Shown: positions 35,690 through 44,662 of the stretch, piece by piece | Numbering within the stretch: the stretch's first letter is position 1 | How the letters are laid out: every line of letters begins with the position of its first letter | Assembly: GCA_018970085.1 (NCBI GenBank) | Contig: JAGWXD010000020.1 | Location: 1-56,615, forward strand | From: Cyanobacteria bacterium REEB459 | GTDB lineage: Bacteria; Cyanobacteriota; Cyanobacteriia; Phormidesmidales; Phormidesmidaceae | Direction: 5' to 3' | DNA length: 56,615 bases | Notes under the pieces: generated by a model | Database searches by the model: none | What the model was told of the DNA's origin: nothing | The model's input: the letters and a program-made list of their open reading frames with translations, nothing else | Position numbers and translations under genes: made by a program

Positions 35690-35704
35690 GCCCCCCAGGG
35701 GGGC
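35690..35704 (-). terminator. GC palindrome downstream of the creatininase-family gene
   Basis: GCCCCCC-A-GGGGGGC at 35690-35704, 34 bases past the stop of the creatininase-family gene on the minus strand. As RNA it would form about six GC pairs. There is no T-run, so its role as a terminator before ilvE is weak. Confidence 0.4.
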
Positions 35705-35737
35705 TCGGTCCCGGGGTTCTAGGTCCCTTAGCTGTGA

Positions 35738-36487
35738 TCAGGGGGCAGCCAGAAACTTCAGGTAATCCTGGGTAAGGTCCTTAACCGCTGCCTGGTAGAA
35801 TTGCTGGCCATGGTCTGGAGTGGCTAGGGCCGGGTTAGATCCCATGCGCCCATCGGGATAATGGCGACGAAAATCCTCTGGACCGTAAATTGGGAAACCC
35901 GAGACAGCCACCGGGGGGGTTAAGTCCGCTTGTTTGATCTGCTCAGGATAGACATACTGGGTCAGGGCCACTTCACTGGGAGTGGCGTGGGACCCCTCTT
36001 GATCACCATAGAGTTGCTTGGCCAGGCTGTGGACTGAGGCCGCCATAAACCAATTAGCCAGGCCACAGCGTACTTCTGCCGCCCGGGGTAAGGAGGCGTT
36101 GGCCAGAGTCCCATAGGTTTCGGCGAAGGCTGCCTTCAGGGGGGCAATATTGCCGCCATGGCCGTTAATGAAGAAAAATCGGGTGAAGCCGTGGCTGACC
36201 AGGGGCTTCAGGTAGTCTTGTAGGAGGGCGATCAGGGTACTGGGGCGCAAACTCATGGTGCCCGGAAAGGCGGTGTGGTGCAGGGCCATGCCTACATTAA
36301 TGGTCGGTCCCACCAGAGCCTGGGCTGCCTCTCCTACGCCTCGGGCCACCACCTCGGCACAAATGGCATCGGTGCCAATCAGGCCCGTAGGGCCATGCTG
36401 TTCCGTTGATCCGATCGGGAAAATAATGCCTTGAGACCGATTCAGATAGGTTTCAACTTCGGGCCAGGTACAGAGGTGAAGCAGCAT
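35738..36487 (-). CDS. Creatininase-family amidohydrolase
   Basis: A 249-residue metal-dependent hydrolase of the creatininase family. The metal-binding set is visible in the first 130 residues: Glu and His in GSTEQHGPTG, Asp in GTDAICAE, and His in FINGHGGNIAP. The family includes creatininase, the archaeal FAPy deformylase ArfB and MftE, so the substrate cannot be read from sequence. In cyanobacteria it is generally annotated only by family. It is alone on the minus strand. Confidence 0.9.
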   Translation of the reverse strand: MLLHLCTWPEVETYLNRSQGIIFPIGSTEQHGPTGLIGTDAICAEVVARGVGEAAQALVGPTINVGMALHHTAFPGTMSLRPSTLIALLQDYLKPLVSHGFTRFFFINGHGGNIAPLKAAFAETYGTLANASLPRAAEVRCGLANWFMAASVHSLAKQLYGDQEGSHATPSEVALTQYVYPEQIKQADLTPPVAVSGFPIYGPEDFRRHYPDGRMGSNPALATPDHGQQFYQAAVKDLTQDYLKFLAAP

Positions 36488-37048
36488 AGCAAAGGGCGAT
36501 CGCGAGGTCTTTTGCTACTATAACCCGGGGCCTAACTCCTGGGCCGATGGTATTGCTCAATACATTGGCTCCCTATCAGGGCTGATATTTAAAAGCATAC
36601 TAAGCATTTACTGGTCACCCCCGCTGGTGGGCCCATCCCCACTGTAGCTAAAGGACTCTTGAGTAGCTTAGCCTTGGCTCCAGCTGCCGCTGGTGGCCAT
36701 ACCTTGATGACGGCCAGATCACCCATGGGAACCATGGCTAAGCGGACCGATGCCAATCAGAAATTACTCGGAAGTTACTCTGAATAAGATGATCTCCAAA
36801 CCCTGTCGTTTTGCCTTAGCTGACCTAGAATCATCTTTTTCCCCTCAATGCTGGCCAGAGTTAGTTAAAATTACTCCATATTGCTCAGGGCCTAGGACAT
36901 GGCTCAACCGCCCTGACCTGGAGTCCTCGGTCCAGCGCTGATCAACATACATGCCCATTCCGCCCACCTATCCCCAGATCACCCCCAGGGGTTTGCCCCT
37001 TGATTGCCATCCTTCCAGGACTTATCTTAGCGGCCAGGAGACGTGCCT
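36488..37048. other. Intergenic region with a possible structured element
   Basis: About 560 bases between divergent genes. Perfect 8-bp arms GCTTAGCC (36666-36673) and GGCTAAGC (36736-36743) enclose small hairpins (CAGC / GCTG near 36682, GGCC / GGCC near 36696-36716). This suggests a structured RNA or a decayed element. A 63-codon ORF at 36750-36941 shows no protein character. The ribosome-binding site for the next gene (AGGAG) is at 37036-37040. Confidence 0.4.
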
Positions 37049-37330
37049 ATGCTACATCGCAAGATCTATCAACTCTGTTGTGATGGTCGAGAGGTCTGGA
37101 TCTTCCTGAGGGATCAACAGCGTTGGATAGAGCGAGCTCGAATTCTCGATATTGAAGGGGATTTAATTACTCTGCGCTACGAAACCGAAGAGGATGACGA
37201 AATTTGTTCTTGGGAAGAAATGGTGCGCATAGAAAGCATTGGGGCCATTACCCAGCGGCTAGCGGCGGTACCCCGTGGCGATGTGGAGTTAGTGGTCGCG
37301 GAGGACTGTCCTGAAACCGAAATTCTTTAG
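37049..37330 (+). CDS. Conserved cyanobacterial protein (DUF6679 family)
   Basis: A 93-residue acidic protein starting at the ATG at 37049 (MLHRKIYQLCCDGREVWIFL), eight bases after AGGAG; the GTG at 37043 is too close to that site. It has the conserved WIERARILDIEGDLITLRYE then EEDDEICSWEEMVRIESIGA, which matches a small cyanobacterial family I recall as DUF6679, probably a compact beta-barrel. No function is known. It precedes the rpmJ operon in the same direction but a separate promoter lies between them. Confidence 0.75.
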   Translation: MLHRKIYQLCCDGREVWIFLRDQQRWIERARILDIEGDLITLRYETEEDDEICSWEEMVRIESIGAITQRLAAVPRGDVELVVAEDCPETEIL

Positions 37331-37349
37331 AGCTAACTAGAACTTAAAT

Positions 37350-37379
37350 TTGACTACGTGGCTGCTGATTTGCTAGTAT
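37350..37379 (+). promoter_or_regulatory. Promoter for the rpmJ-rpsM ribosomal operon
   Basis: TTGACT at 37350-37355 and TAGTAT at 37374-37379 with an 18-base spacer, 31 bases upstream of rpmJ. It gives this part of the cluster its own transcript, independent of the usual upstream spc genes, which are absent here. Confidence 0.65.
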
Positions 37380-37409
37380 AGCAATTCTGTAGTGAGGTGC
37401 GAGTTGGCC

Positions 37410-37523
37410 ATGAAGGTCCGAGCGTCTGTTCGCAAAATGTGTGATAAATGTCGGGTGATTCGCCGCCGCGGCCGGGTTATGGTGATTTGCTCTAATCCCA
37501 AGCATAAGCAGCGGCAGGGCTGA
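37410..37523 (+). CDS. rpmJ: 50S ribosomal protein L36
   Basis: A 37-residue protein starting [20 protein letters not shown] and ending NPKHKQRQG. The zinc-ribbon positions are Cys11, Cys14, Cys27 and His32, so it is the zinc-binding form. It is too short for many ORF filters and easily missed. It opens the ribosomal cluster here; in most cyanobacteria infA and adk come just before it, but the 79 bases upstream hold only a promoter. Confidence 0.97.
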   Translation: MKVRASVRKMCDKCRVIRRRGRVMVICSNPKHKQRQG

Positions 37524-37671
37524 GGCTCAGGTGTCACTGCGGGTATGGGGTTGCGGGTCTAGTTAAACACTGTTCAGGGTCTGGTTTGGCGGTAGCCGAT
37601 GGTAAGGGCACAGCTCAAGGGTAACCAACGGCGCTGCACTGGATCAATCGAAGTTGGGGGAGATACTTTAG

Positions 37672-38055
37672 GTGGCACGGATAGCAGGCGTGGACTTACC
37701 ACGCGATAAACGAATTGAAATTGGCTTGACCTATATTTATGGTATTGGTTTAACCCGTTCCCACGAGATTCTTGCCAAAACCGGGGTCGATGCCGATATT
37801 CGAGTTAAGGATTTAACCGATGCCGATGTAGCTAAGCTACGGGATGCGGTGGAAAGCGACTATCAGGTTGAGGGGGATCTGCGTCGCTTAGAAAGTATGA
37901 ACATCAAGCGATTGATGGACATTGGCACCTACCGGGGACGGCGTCATCGGGCCGGTTTGCCGGTGCGGGGTCAGCGTACCCGCACCAATTCTCGTACCCG
38001 TCGGGGTGGCACCCGGCGCACTGTGGCTGGTAAGAAGAAGGCACCCAAGAAGTAG
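37672..38055 (+). CDS. rpsM: 30S ribosomal protein S13
   Basis: A 127-residue head protein of the small subunit contacting P-site tRNA and S19. It starts at a GTG ([20 protein letters not shown]) and has the conserved RYxG region [22 protein letters not shown] and a Lys-rich tail. GGGGGAG lies about 10 bases upstream of the GTG and supports this start. It lies 148 bases after rpmJ; a hairpin with a T-run follows its stop. Confidence 0.98.
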   Translation: MARIAGVDLPRDKRIEIGLTYIYGIGLTRSHEILAKTGVDADIRVKDLTDADVAKLRDAVESDYQVEGDLRRLESMNIKRLMDIGTYRGRRHRAGLPVRGQRTRTNSRTRRGGTRRTVAGKKKAPKK

Positions 38056-38106
38056 TGCAGGATTCTAGCTTTAGGGTCTACTCCTGAAGTGTCTGCCATA
38101 ATGAGG

Positions 38107-38131
38107 CTCGCTGCTGGCATGGCGAGTTTTT
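38107..38131 (+). terminator. Terminator-like hairpin between rpsM and rpsK
   Basis: CTCGC (38107-38111) and GCGAG (38122-38126) pair around a 10-base loop and are followed by TTTTT at 38127-38131. It could partially stop transcription inside the ribosomal cluster. Confidence 0.55.
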
Positions 38132-38180
38132 CGATTGTTTAGCGATCGCCTACCTTTACTTAGATCTTAGTTAAGACACC

Positions 38181-38573
38181 ATGGCCAAACCAACCCGCAA
38201 AACCGGTCCTCGCAAGAGCAAGAAAAATATTCCCAGTGGAGTAGCTCATATCTGTTCCACCTTTAATAACACCATTGTCACCATTACCGATCAGTCTGGT
38301 GAAGCGGTCTCCTGGGCTTCAGCTGGCTCCAGTGGCTTTAAAGGAGCTAAAAAGGGGACTCCCTTTGCTGCCCAAACCGCGGCAGATAGTGCTGCCCGTC
38401 GTGCCATCGATCAGGGTATGCGTCAGATCGAGGTGATGGTGAGTGGGCCAGGCGCTGGTCGGGAAACCGCTATCCGGGCCCTACAGGGAGCCGGACTGGA
38501 AATTACTTTGATTCGAGATGTTACCCCTATTCCCCATAACGGTTGTCGGCCTCCTAAGCGGCGGCGTGTCTAA
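38181..38573 (+). CDS. rpsK: 30S ribosomal protein S11
   Basis: A 130-residue platform protein of the small subunit. It has the basic N-terminus [18 protein letters not shown], the conserved [15 protein letters not shown] and the C-terminal [17 protein letters not shown]. The start MAKPTRK is at an ATG. It is followed by rpoA after a 48-base gap to the preferred rpoA start. Confidence 0.98.
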   Translation: MAKPTRKTGPRKSKKNIPSGVAHICSTFNNTIVTITDQSGEAVSWASAGSSGFKGAKKGTPFAAQTAADSAARRAIDQGMRQIEVMVSGPGAGRETAIRALQGAGLEITLIRDVTPIPHNGCRPPKRRRV

Positions 38574-38621
38574 GACTGCAGATAGGCTTGTTCGGGCATT
38601 AGGTTGAAGGGAGAGCGTACC

Positions 38622-39569
38622 ATGGCACAGTTTCATATAGATTGCGTTGAATCGACGATTGAGGCTGATCAGGGTCAGCACGGCAAATTTGTAATCGAAC
38701 CCCTGGAGCGGAGTCAGGGCACTACCGTTGGTAATGCTCTACGCCGCGTATTGCTGTCTAATCTGGAGGGGGTAGCGATTACGGCGGTGAGAATCGCCGG
38801 AGCCAACCACGAGTTTTCCACCATCACCGGTGTCCGGGAAGATGTGCTGGATATTCTGCTCAATATGAAGGAAATTGTTTTGCGAAGCTATTCCAACCAT
38901 CCCCAAATTGGTCGGCTAATGGTGCAGGGACCGGCTCGGGTGACCGCCAGTCATTTTGATCTGCCAGCGGAGGTAGAGGTAGTCAATCCTGACCAGTATG
39001 TCGCCACTGTTGTAGATGGCCATAGCCTGGAAATGGAATTCAGGATTGAGCGCGGACACGGCTACCGGGCTGTAGATCGCAGTAAGGATGACGCTACGGC
39101 GCTCGACTTTATTCAGATTGATGCGGTATTTATGCCCGTTCGTAAGGTGAACTATGCTGTAGATGAGGTGGTGATGTCTGGTTCTATGCAGAAGGACCAG
39201 CTCACCATGGATATCTGGACCAATGGTAGTCTTACCCCCCAGCAGGCCATTAGTCAGGCTGCCGATATTTTGGTGAATCTGTTTGTTCCCCTCAAAGATG
39301 TCACTCTGGAACCCAAAATCGATGAGGAAGTCAGGGAAGAGGATCCTAACAATCAAATTCCCATTGAGGAGTTACGGCTGTCGGTGCGGGCTTATAACTG
39401 TCTGAAGCGAGCCCAAATTAATTCCGTAGCCGACCTGCTGGACTTCAGCCAGGAAGACCTGCTAGAGATTAAAAACTTTGGGCAAAAGTCTGCAGAGGAA
39501 GTAATTGAAGCGCTGCAGGAACGGCTGGGAATTACCCTACCCCTTGAAAAGGCCTCAAAACCCGCCTAG
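38622..39569 (+). CDS. rpoA: RNA polymerase alpha subunit
   Basis: The 315-residue alpha subunit, which dimerises to nucleate RNA polymerase assembly and binds UP elements. I start it at the ATG at 38622 (MAQFHIDCVEST), with AAGGGAG about nine bases upstream, over a TTG at 38604. The N-terminal domain contains RSQGTTVGNALRRVLLSNLEG. A linker precedes the C-terminal domain (residues about 240-300), which has ELRLSVRAYNCLKRAQINSV and the helix-hairpin-helix LLEIKNFGQKSAEEV. A strong terminator hairpin overlaps its stop codon. Confidence 0.98.
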   Translation: MAQFHIDCVESTIEADQGQHGKFVIEPLERSQGTTVGNALRRVLLSNLEGVAITAVRIAGANHEFSTITGVREDVLDILLNMKEIVLRSYSNHPQIGRLMVQGPARVTASHFDLPAEVEVVNPDQYVATVVDGHSLEMEFRIERGHGYRAVDRSKDDATALDFIQIDAVFMPVRKVNYAVDEVVMSGSMQKDQLTMDIWTNGSLTPQQAISQAADILVNLFVPLKDVTLEPKIDEEVREEDPNNQIPIEELRLSVRAYNCLKRAQINSVADLLDFSQEDLLEIKNFGQKSAEEVIEALQERLGITLPLEKASKPA

Positions 39570-39586
39570 GTTTTGAGGTTTTCTTT
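39553..39586 (+). terminator. Intrinsic terminator overlapping the rpoA stop codon
   Basis: CCTCAAAACC (39553-39562) and GGTTTTGAGG (39569-39578) form a perfect 10-bp stem with a 6-base loop, followed by TTTTCTTT. The stem includes the last codons and the stop of rpoA, and lies 37 bases before rplQ, so it should reduce or stop read-through into rplQ. Confidence 0.85.
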
Positions 39587-39622
39587 GATTGTTATTGATG
39601 TTATTCACTTGAGTTAACTCTT

Positions 39623-39973
39623 ATGCGTCACCGTTGCCGCGTTCATCAATTAGGTAAGCCCGCCGATCAGCGCAAGGCTCTACTGCGAGCCCTAACCACT
39701 GAGCTGATCCGCCATGGTCGCATTACTACCACTAAGGCTAAGGCCAGGGCAGTGCGCCAGGAAGCCGATCGCATGATTACCCTGGCTAAGGATGGCTCCC
39801 TACCGGCCCGTCGTCAGGCCCTTGGCTATATCTACGATAAGCAACTGGTTCATGCTCTGTTCAGCCAGGCGAGCGATCGCTACGGCGATCGGGCTGGGGG
39901 CTACACCCGTATTGTCAAAACTGTGCGTCGTCGCGGTGACAATTCGGAAATGGCCGTTATTGAGCTGGTTTGA
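39623..39973 (+). CDS. rplQ: 50S ribosomal protein L17
   Basis: A 116-residue protein near the peptide exit tunnel. It starts [20 protein letters not shown] and has the family's [20 protein letters not shown]. The gene follows rpoA in the usual order but is separated from it by a terminator hairpin. truA begins within a few tens of bases downstream, so those two are probably co-transcribed. Confidence 0.98.
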   Translation: MRHRCRVHQLGKPADQRKALLRALTTELIRHGRITTTKAKARAVRQEADRMITLAKDGSLPARRQALGYIYDKQLVHALFSQASDRYGDRAGGYTRIVKTVRRRGDNSEMAVIELV

Positions 39974-40010
39974 GGTTTAGTTGGCTAGGATTGTTCAGAA
40001 TTTTTCAGCC

Positions 40011-40883
40011 ATGGGAAAGGTCTCTGTCATACAGCGTAGCCTGAACAATAGCTCCTCTGAATCGGGCCAATCGATTCAACGGGTCGCTATGGTTGTGCAG
40101 TACGTAGGCACCCACCTTCACGGCTGGCAATGGCAACCCAATGCCCGCACCGTTCAGGGAGAGTTGGAGGCAGCTATTGCCCAGGTTTTAGGTTATCCGG
40201 TGCGCCTTAGCGGTGCCGGGCGTACCGATACTGGCGTTCATGCTGCCGCACAGGTCGCCCATTTCGATGCCCCTGCCTTGATTCCAGCCCATCGCTGGGC
40301 TGATATTTTGAATGCTCGCCTACCTCAGGATATTCTAGTGCGGACGACAACGGTGGTGCCCCAGGACTGGCACGCTCAATTTTCTGCCCAGTGGCGTCGT
40401 TACCGGTATACCTTTTACACCGGTAATTGTCCCAACCTATTTGTCCGGCCTTTTGTCTGGCACTACTACCACCACTACCTGGACCAAGCCAAAATCGATG
40501 CTGCCCTGCAGCCGATGGTAGGGGTGAACGATCTGGAGGCTTTCCACCGGGCCCGATCTGGTCGCAGTCATTCCTGGGTTGACCTGCAGGCAGTCGAATC
40601 CCGACGTCAGGGCGACTTTTTGACTGTAGAGCTCCAAGCCAGGGGGTTCTTATACGGCATGGTGCGGCTGATCATGGGATTGATGGTGAAGGTGGGCAAC
40701 GGAGAGTTATCACCTCAGGATTTTCAGCAACTCTGGCGTCATCGTCAACGCCATCGAGTTAAATATTCAGCCCCAGCTCAGGGGCTTTGCCTGCTGAGGG
40801 TTGGTTACGATCCCCTGCCCTTTCCCCCAGATCTGTGGTTTGATAGCCAACCCCAGTTTTACCTGGGAGCGGCGGTAGCCTAA
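40011..40883 (+). CDS. truA: tRNA pseudouridine synthase A
   Basis: Forms pseudouridine at positions 38-40 of the tRNA anticodon arm. The catalytic aspartate is in GAGRTDTGVHAAAQV (Asp at about residue 62 from this start) and the conserved ARGFLYGMVRLIMG follows near 205. I chose the ATG at 40011; a TTG at 39981 is an alternative. About 20 residues of poorly conserved serine-rich sequence precede the core VAMVVQYVGTHLHGWQWQ. It sits between rplQ and rplM, the standard cyanobacterial order. Confidence 0.94.
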   Translation: MGKVSVIQRSLNNSSSESGQSIQRVAMVVQYVGTHLHGWQWQPNARTVQGELEAAIAQVLGYPVRLSGAGRTDTGVHAAAQVAHFDAPALIPAHRWADILNARLPQDILVRTTTVVPQDWHAQFSAQWRRYRYTFYTGNCPNLFVRPFVWHYYHHYLDQAKIDAALQPMVGVNDLEAFHRARSGRSHSWVDLQAVESRRQGDFLTVELQARGFLYGMVRLIMGLMVKVGNGELSPQDFQQLWRHRQRHRVKYSAPAQGLCLLRVGYDPLPFPPDLWFDSQPQFYLGAAVA

Positions 40884-40941
40884 GGTTAAGACTGTTTAGA
40901 CTGAGATTACCCAGAGAGACGCCAAGCAACGGAGGTATATG

Positions 40942-41397
40942 ATGACTAAGACTTACTTACCGGCCCACAATTCTATTGATCGCCAGTGGTATCTAATTGA
41001 TGCCGAGGGCCAACGCCTGGGTCGTCTGGCTACGGAAATTGCTACGGTTTTGCGGGGTAAAAATAAGCCCACCTTTACGCCTAATATGGATACCGGCGAC
41101 TTTGTGATTGTCGTTAATGCTGAGAAGGTTGTGGTCACCGGTCGTAAGGCCAGCACCAAACTGTATCGCCGCCATTCTGGGCGTCCTGGCGGCATGAAAA
41201 CTGAAACCTTTGATAAGCTGCAAGCCCGCATCCCCGCCCGAATTATTGAGCAAGCCGTTAAGGGCATGTTGCCCAAAACTACCCTGGGGCGGCAGCAGTT
41301 CACTAAGCTCAAGGTTTACGCCGGACCTGACCATCCCCACCAGGCCCAAACCCCCCACCCCCTTGTTGTTAATACTATTCCTGGAGAGACCAACTAA
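40942..41397 (+). CDS. rplM: 50S ribosomal protein L13
   Basis: A 151-residue early-assembly protein of the large subunit. It has the start [40 protein letters not shown] and the core [19 protein letters not shown]. Two adjacent ATGs (40939 and 40942) exist; GGAGG at 40931-40935 is better spaced for the second. Its stop overlaps the rpsI start (TAATG), indicating translational coupling. Confidence 0.97.
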   Translation: MTKTYLPAHNSIDRQWYLIDAEGQRLGRLATEIATVLRGKNKPTFTPNMDTGDFVIVVNAEKVVVTGRKASTKLYRRHSGRPGGMKTETFDKLQARIPARIIEQAVKGMLPKTTLGRQQFTKLKVYAGPDHPHQAQTPHPLVVNTIPGETN

Positions 41398-41810
41398 TGC
41401 AGGCGATCGATAAGACCGAACGAGTTACCTACTGGGGCACGGGCCGCCGCAAATCGGCTGTGGCTCGAGTCCGCCTGGTGCCTGGCACTGGCCAGTTGAT
41501 TATCAATAAGCGCCCAGGGGATGATTACCTGCAATTTAATCCCGCCTACCTGATGACTACCCGCTCTCCCCTAGAGGTTTTGGGTCTGGAAAATGATTAC
41601 GATATTTTGGTTAACGTCAAGGGGGGAGGGCTCACCGGGCAGGCCGATGCGATTCGTTTGGGAGTAGCGCGAGCCTTGTGTGAACTGGCTCCAGAAAATC
41701 GTAAGCCCTTAAAAATCGAGGGATACCTGACCCGCGATCCCCGTGCCAAGGAGCGCCGTAAGTATGGTCTTAAGAAGGCCCGTAAGGCGCCTCAGTTCTC
41801 CAAGCGCTAG
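41397..41810 (+). CDS. rpsI: 30S ribosomal protein S9
   Basis: A 137-residue small-subunit protein whose C-terminal tail reaches the P site. It has the conserved [39 protein letters not shown] and the tail [11 protein letters not shown]. It starts at an ATG sharing one base with the rplM stop. rpmE follows 42 bases downstream. Confidence 0.98.
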   Translation: MQAIDKTERVTYWGTGRRKSAVARVRLVPGTGQLIINKRPGDDYLQFNPAYLMTTRSPLEVLGLENDYDILVNVKGGGLTGQADAIRLGVARALCELAPENRKPLKIEGYLTRDPRAKERRKYGLKKARKAPQFSKR

Positions 41811-41852
41811 ACTGTTTTTAACCACCCTACTTTCCCCAGAGTTGATTGTGCT

Positions 41853-42077
41853 ATGGCTAAGTCTGAGATTCATCCCACCTGGTATCCAGAGGCTAAGGTC
41901 TACTGCGATGGCCAGGAAATTATGACCGTCGGTTCCACCAAGCCGGAGCTCCATGTGGATGTCTGGTCTGGTAACCATCCTTTCTATACCGGCACCCAGA
42001 AGATTATCGATACCGAAGGTCGGGTAGAGCGCTTCCTGCGTAAGTACGGTATGTCATCAGAGCAACAGGATAAGTAG
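41853..42077 (+). CDS. rpmE: 50S ribosomal protein L31 (zinc-ligand-free form)
   Basis: A 74-residue type A L31 starting MAKSEIHPTWYPEAKVYCDG. The core STKPELHVDVWSGNHPFYTGTQ keeps the fold, but cysteine positions of the zinc-binding form are replaced (Trp and Asn in VWSGNHPF), with a single Cys left in YCDG. It should therefore not bind zinc in the usual way. It lies between rpsI and prfA, as in other cyanobacteria. Confidence 0.96.
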   Translation: MAKSEIHPTWYPEAKVYCDGQEIMTVGSTKPELHVDVWSGNHPFYTGTQKIIDTEGRVERFLRKYGMSSEQQDK

Positions 42078-42121
42078 GAATAGCCAGGGTAGATCCTGGT
42101 TAACCTGCTGTCAGCGTTTAG

Positions 42122-43249
<1,128 letters not shown>

Positions 43250-43284
43250 TTAATATAAGGCTGGGCAGGTAAAGGACACACTCC

Positions 43285-44562
43285 ATGGCCAGATTCTGTC
43301 ACATCGCCGATATTCATCTGGGCTTTGATCGCTACGATAGCCCGGAACGCACCAAGGACTTTTTTCGCGCCCTACAAACTAGCCTTGACCGGTATGCGAT
43401 TCAGGCGCAGGTGGATTTTGTGTTGATTGCTGGTGATCTGTTTGAGCACCGCAATATTAAGCCCGCTACCCTGAACCAGGCCCAGATCTGTCTACAGGCT
43501 CTACAGCAGGCTAATATTCCAGTTTTGGCGATTGAGGGCAATCATGATAACCGGCCCTACGGTACCCCCACCAGCTGGCTCAGGTATCTTTCGGAATGGG
43601 GCTTGCTGATGCTGTTAGAACCCCATAATGGGTCAGGGGATGAACCCTTACTAACCGCCTGGAATCCCCAGACCCGAACCGGCAGCTACCTTGATCTCCC
43701 CTGTGGAGTCCGGGTGATTGGTTCTAACTGGTATGGAGCTACCGCGCCCCGGGCGATTGAACGACTGGCAGCGGCGATCGCTGCCCTACCCCCGGGGCCA
43801 GCCCAGAGTATCTTAATGTTTCACCACGGACTGGAAGGGGAAATAGCCCGCTATGCAGGAGCCCTGCGCTACAGCGACCTGTTGCCCCTAAGGCAAGCAG
43901 GCATCACCTACCTGGCCCTGGGGCATATCCACAAGCACTACTGTGTTGAGGACTGGATCTTTAACCCCGGTTCCCTGGAAGCCAATAACGTAGAGGAAGC
44001 CGGCTATCAACGGGGAGCCTACCTGGTAGAGATCACCCCAGCCGGCATCGATGCCCGCCTGCAAAGGGATTACTTTCAGCGGCCAATCCTGCGATTGGAG
44101 CTGGCAGCCAAGGGACAGGAAACTCCAGAGCAGCTTAGAGAGGCGGCGATCGCCCGGGTGCAGGAGGCTCGATTGGCCTTAGTCGATACCACCCTAGCCC
44201 CCATCATTGAACTAAAAATTACCGGGCAGGTGGGCTTTGATCGCCTCGAACTTGATACCCGCAGCTTGCAAGCCGACTTACACCAGCTGACTGGAGCCCT
44301 ATTGGTGTTACTCAAGTACGAGGTGGAAAATGTAGCCTATCAGACGCCGTTACAGGAGGGCCAGAGTCGTCTGGACATCGAGCAGGCGATTTTTACCGAT
44401 TTGCTCAGCGCCCATCGGGACTACAAAAGGCAGGCTAGCTCCCTGGCCCAGGGATTAACAGACCTCAAAATTCGTCAACTCAGTGGGGATGACGAGGTCA
44501 GTCTCTATGGGTTTGTGGCTACCCTACTGGAACAGGAGGGCCTGGATATAGCCCAGCCTTGA
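43285..44562 (+). CDS. SbcD/Mre11-like DNA repair exonuclease
   Basis: A calcineurin-like metallophosphoesterase of 425 residues. All phosphoesterase motifs are in place: DIHLGF (residues about 9-14), IAGDLFEH near 50, IEGNHDN near 88, MFHHGLEGE near 175 and LALGHIHKHY near 212. This matches the exonuclease subunit of SbcCD/Mre11-Rad50. The C-terminal 200 residues are the helical capping and partner-binding part. No sbcC-type ATPase gene is adjacent. It is 35 bases downstream of prfA. Confidence 0.9.
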   Translation: MARFCHIADIHLGFDRYDSPERTKDFFRALQTSLDRYAIQAQVDFVLIAGDLFEHRNIKPATLNQAQICLQALQQANIPVLAIEGNHDNRPYGTPTSWLRYLSEWGLLMLLEPHNGSGDEPLLTAWNPQTRTGSYLDLPCGVRVIGSNWYGATAPRAIERLAAAIAALPPGPAQSILMFHHGLEGEIARYAGALRYSDLLPLRQAGITYLALGHIHKHYCVEDWIFNPGSLEANNVEEAGYQRGAYLVEITPAGIDARLQRDYFQRPILRLELAAKGQETPEQLREAAIARVQEARLALVDTTLAPIIELKITGQVGFDRLELDTRSLQADLHQLTGALLVLLKYEVENVAYQTPLQEGQSRLDIEQAIFTDLLSAHRDYKRQASSLAQGLTDLKIRQLSGDDEVSLYGFVATLLEQEGLDIAQP

Positions 44563-44662
44563 TTGCCTAGCTTCAGGTTGAAGGCCAGGCGGAGGGTCTA
44601 CCCAGGTCTGGCGGTTGCTTCTATCCTATCCCCCTATTCTTGCCAAGGTTACCTTTGCAGCG

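Noticed and set aside
36750-36941. 63-codon ORF in the gap before DUF6679
   Set aside because: No ribosome-binding site or conserved pattern; the region looks non-coding.
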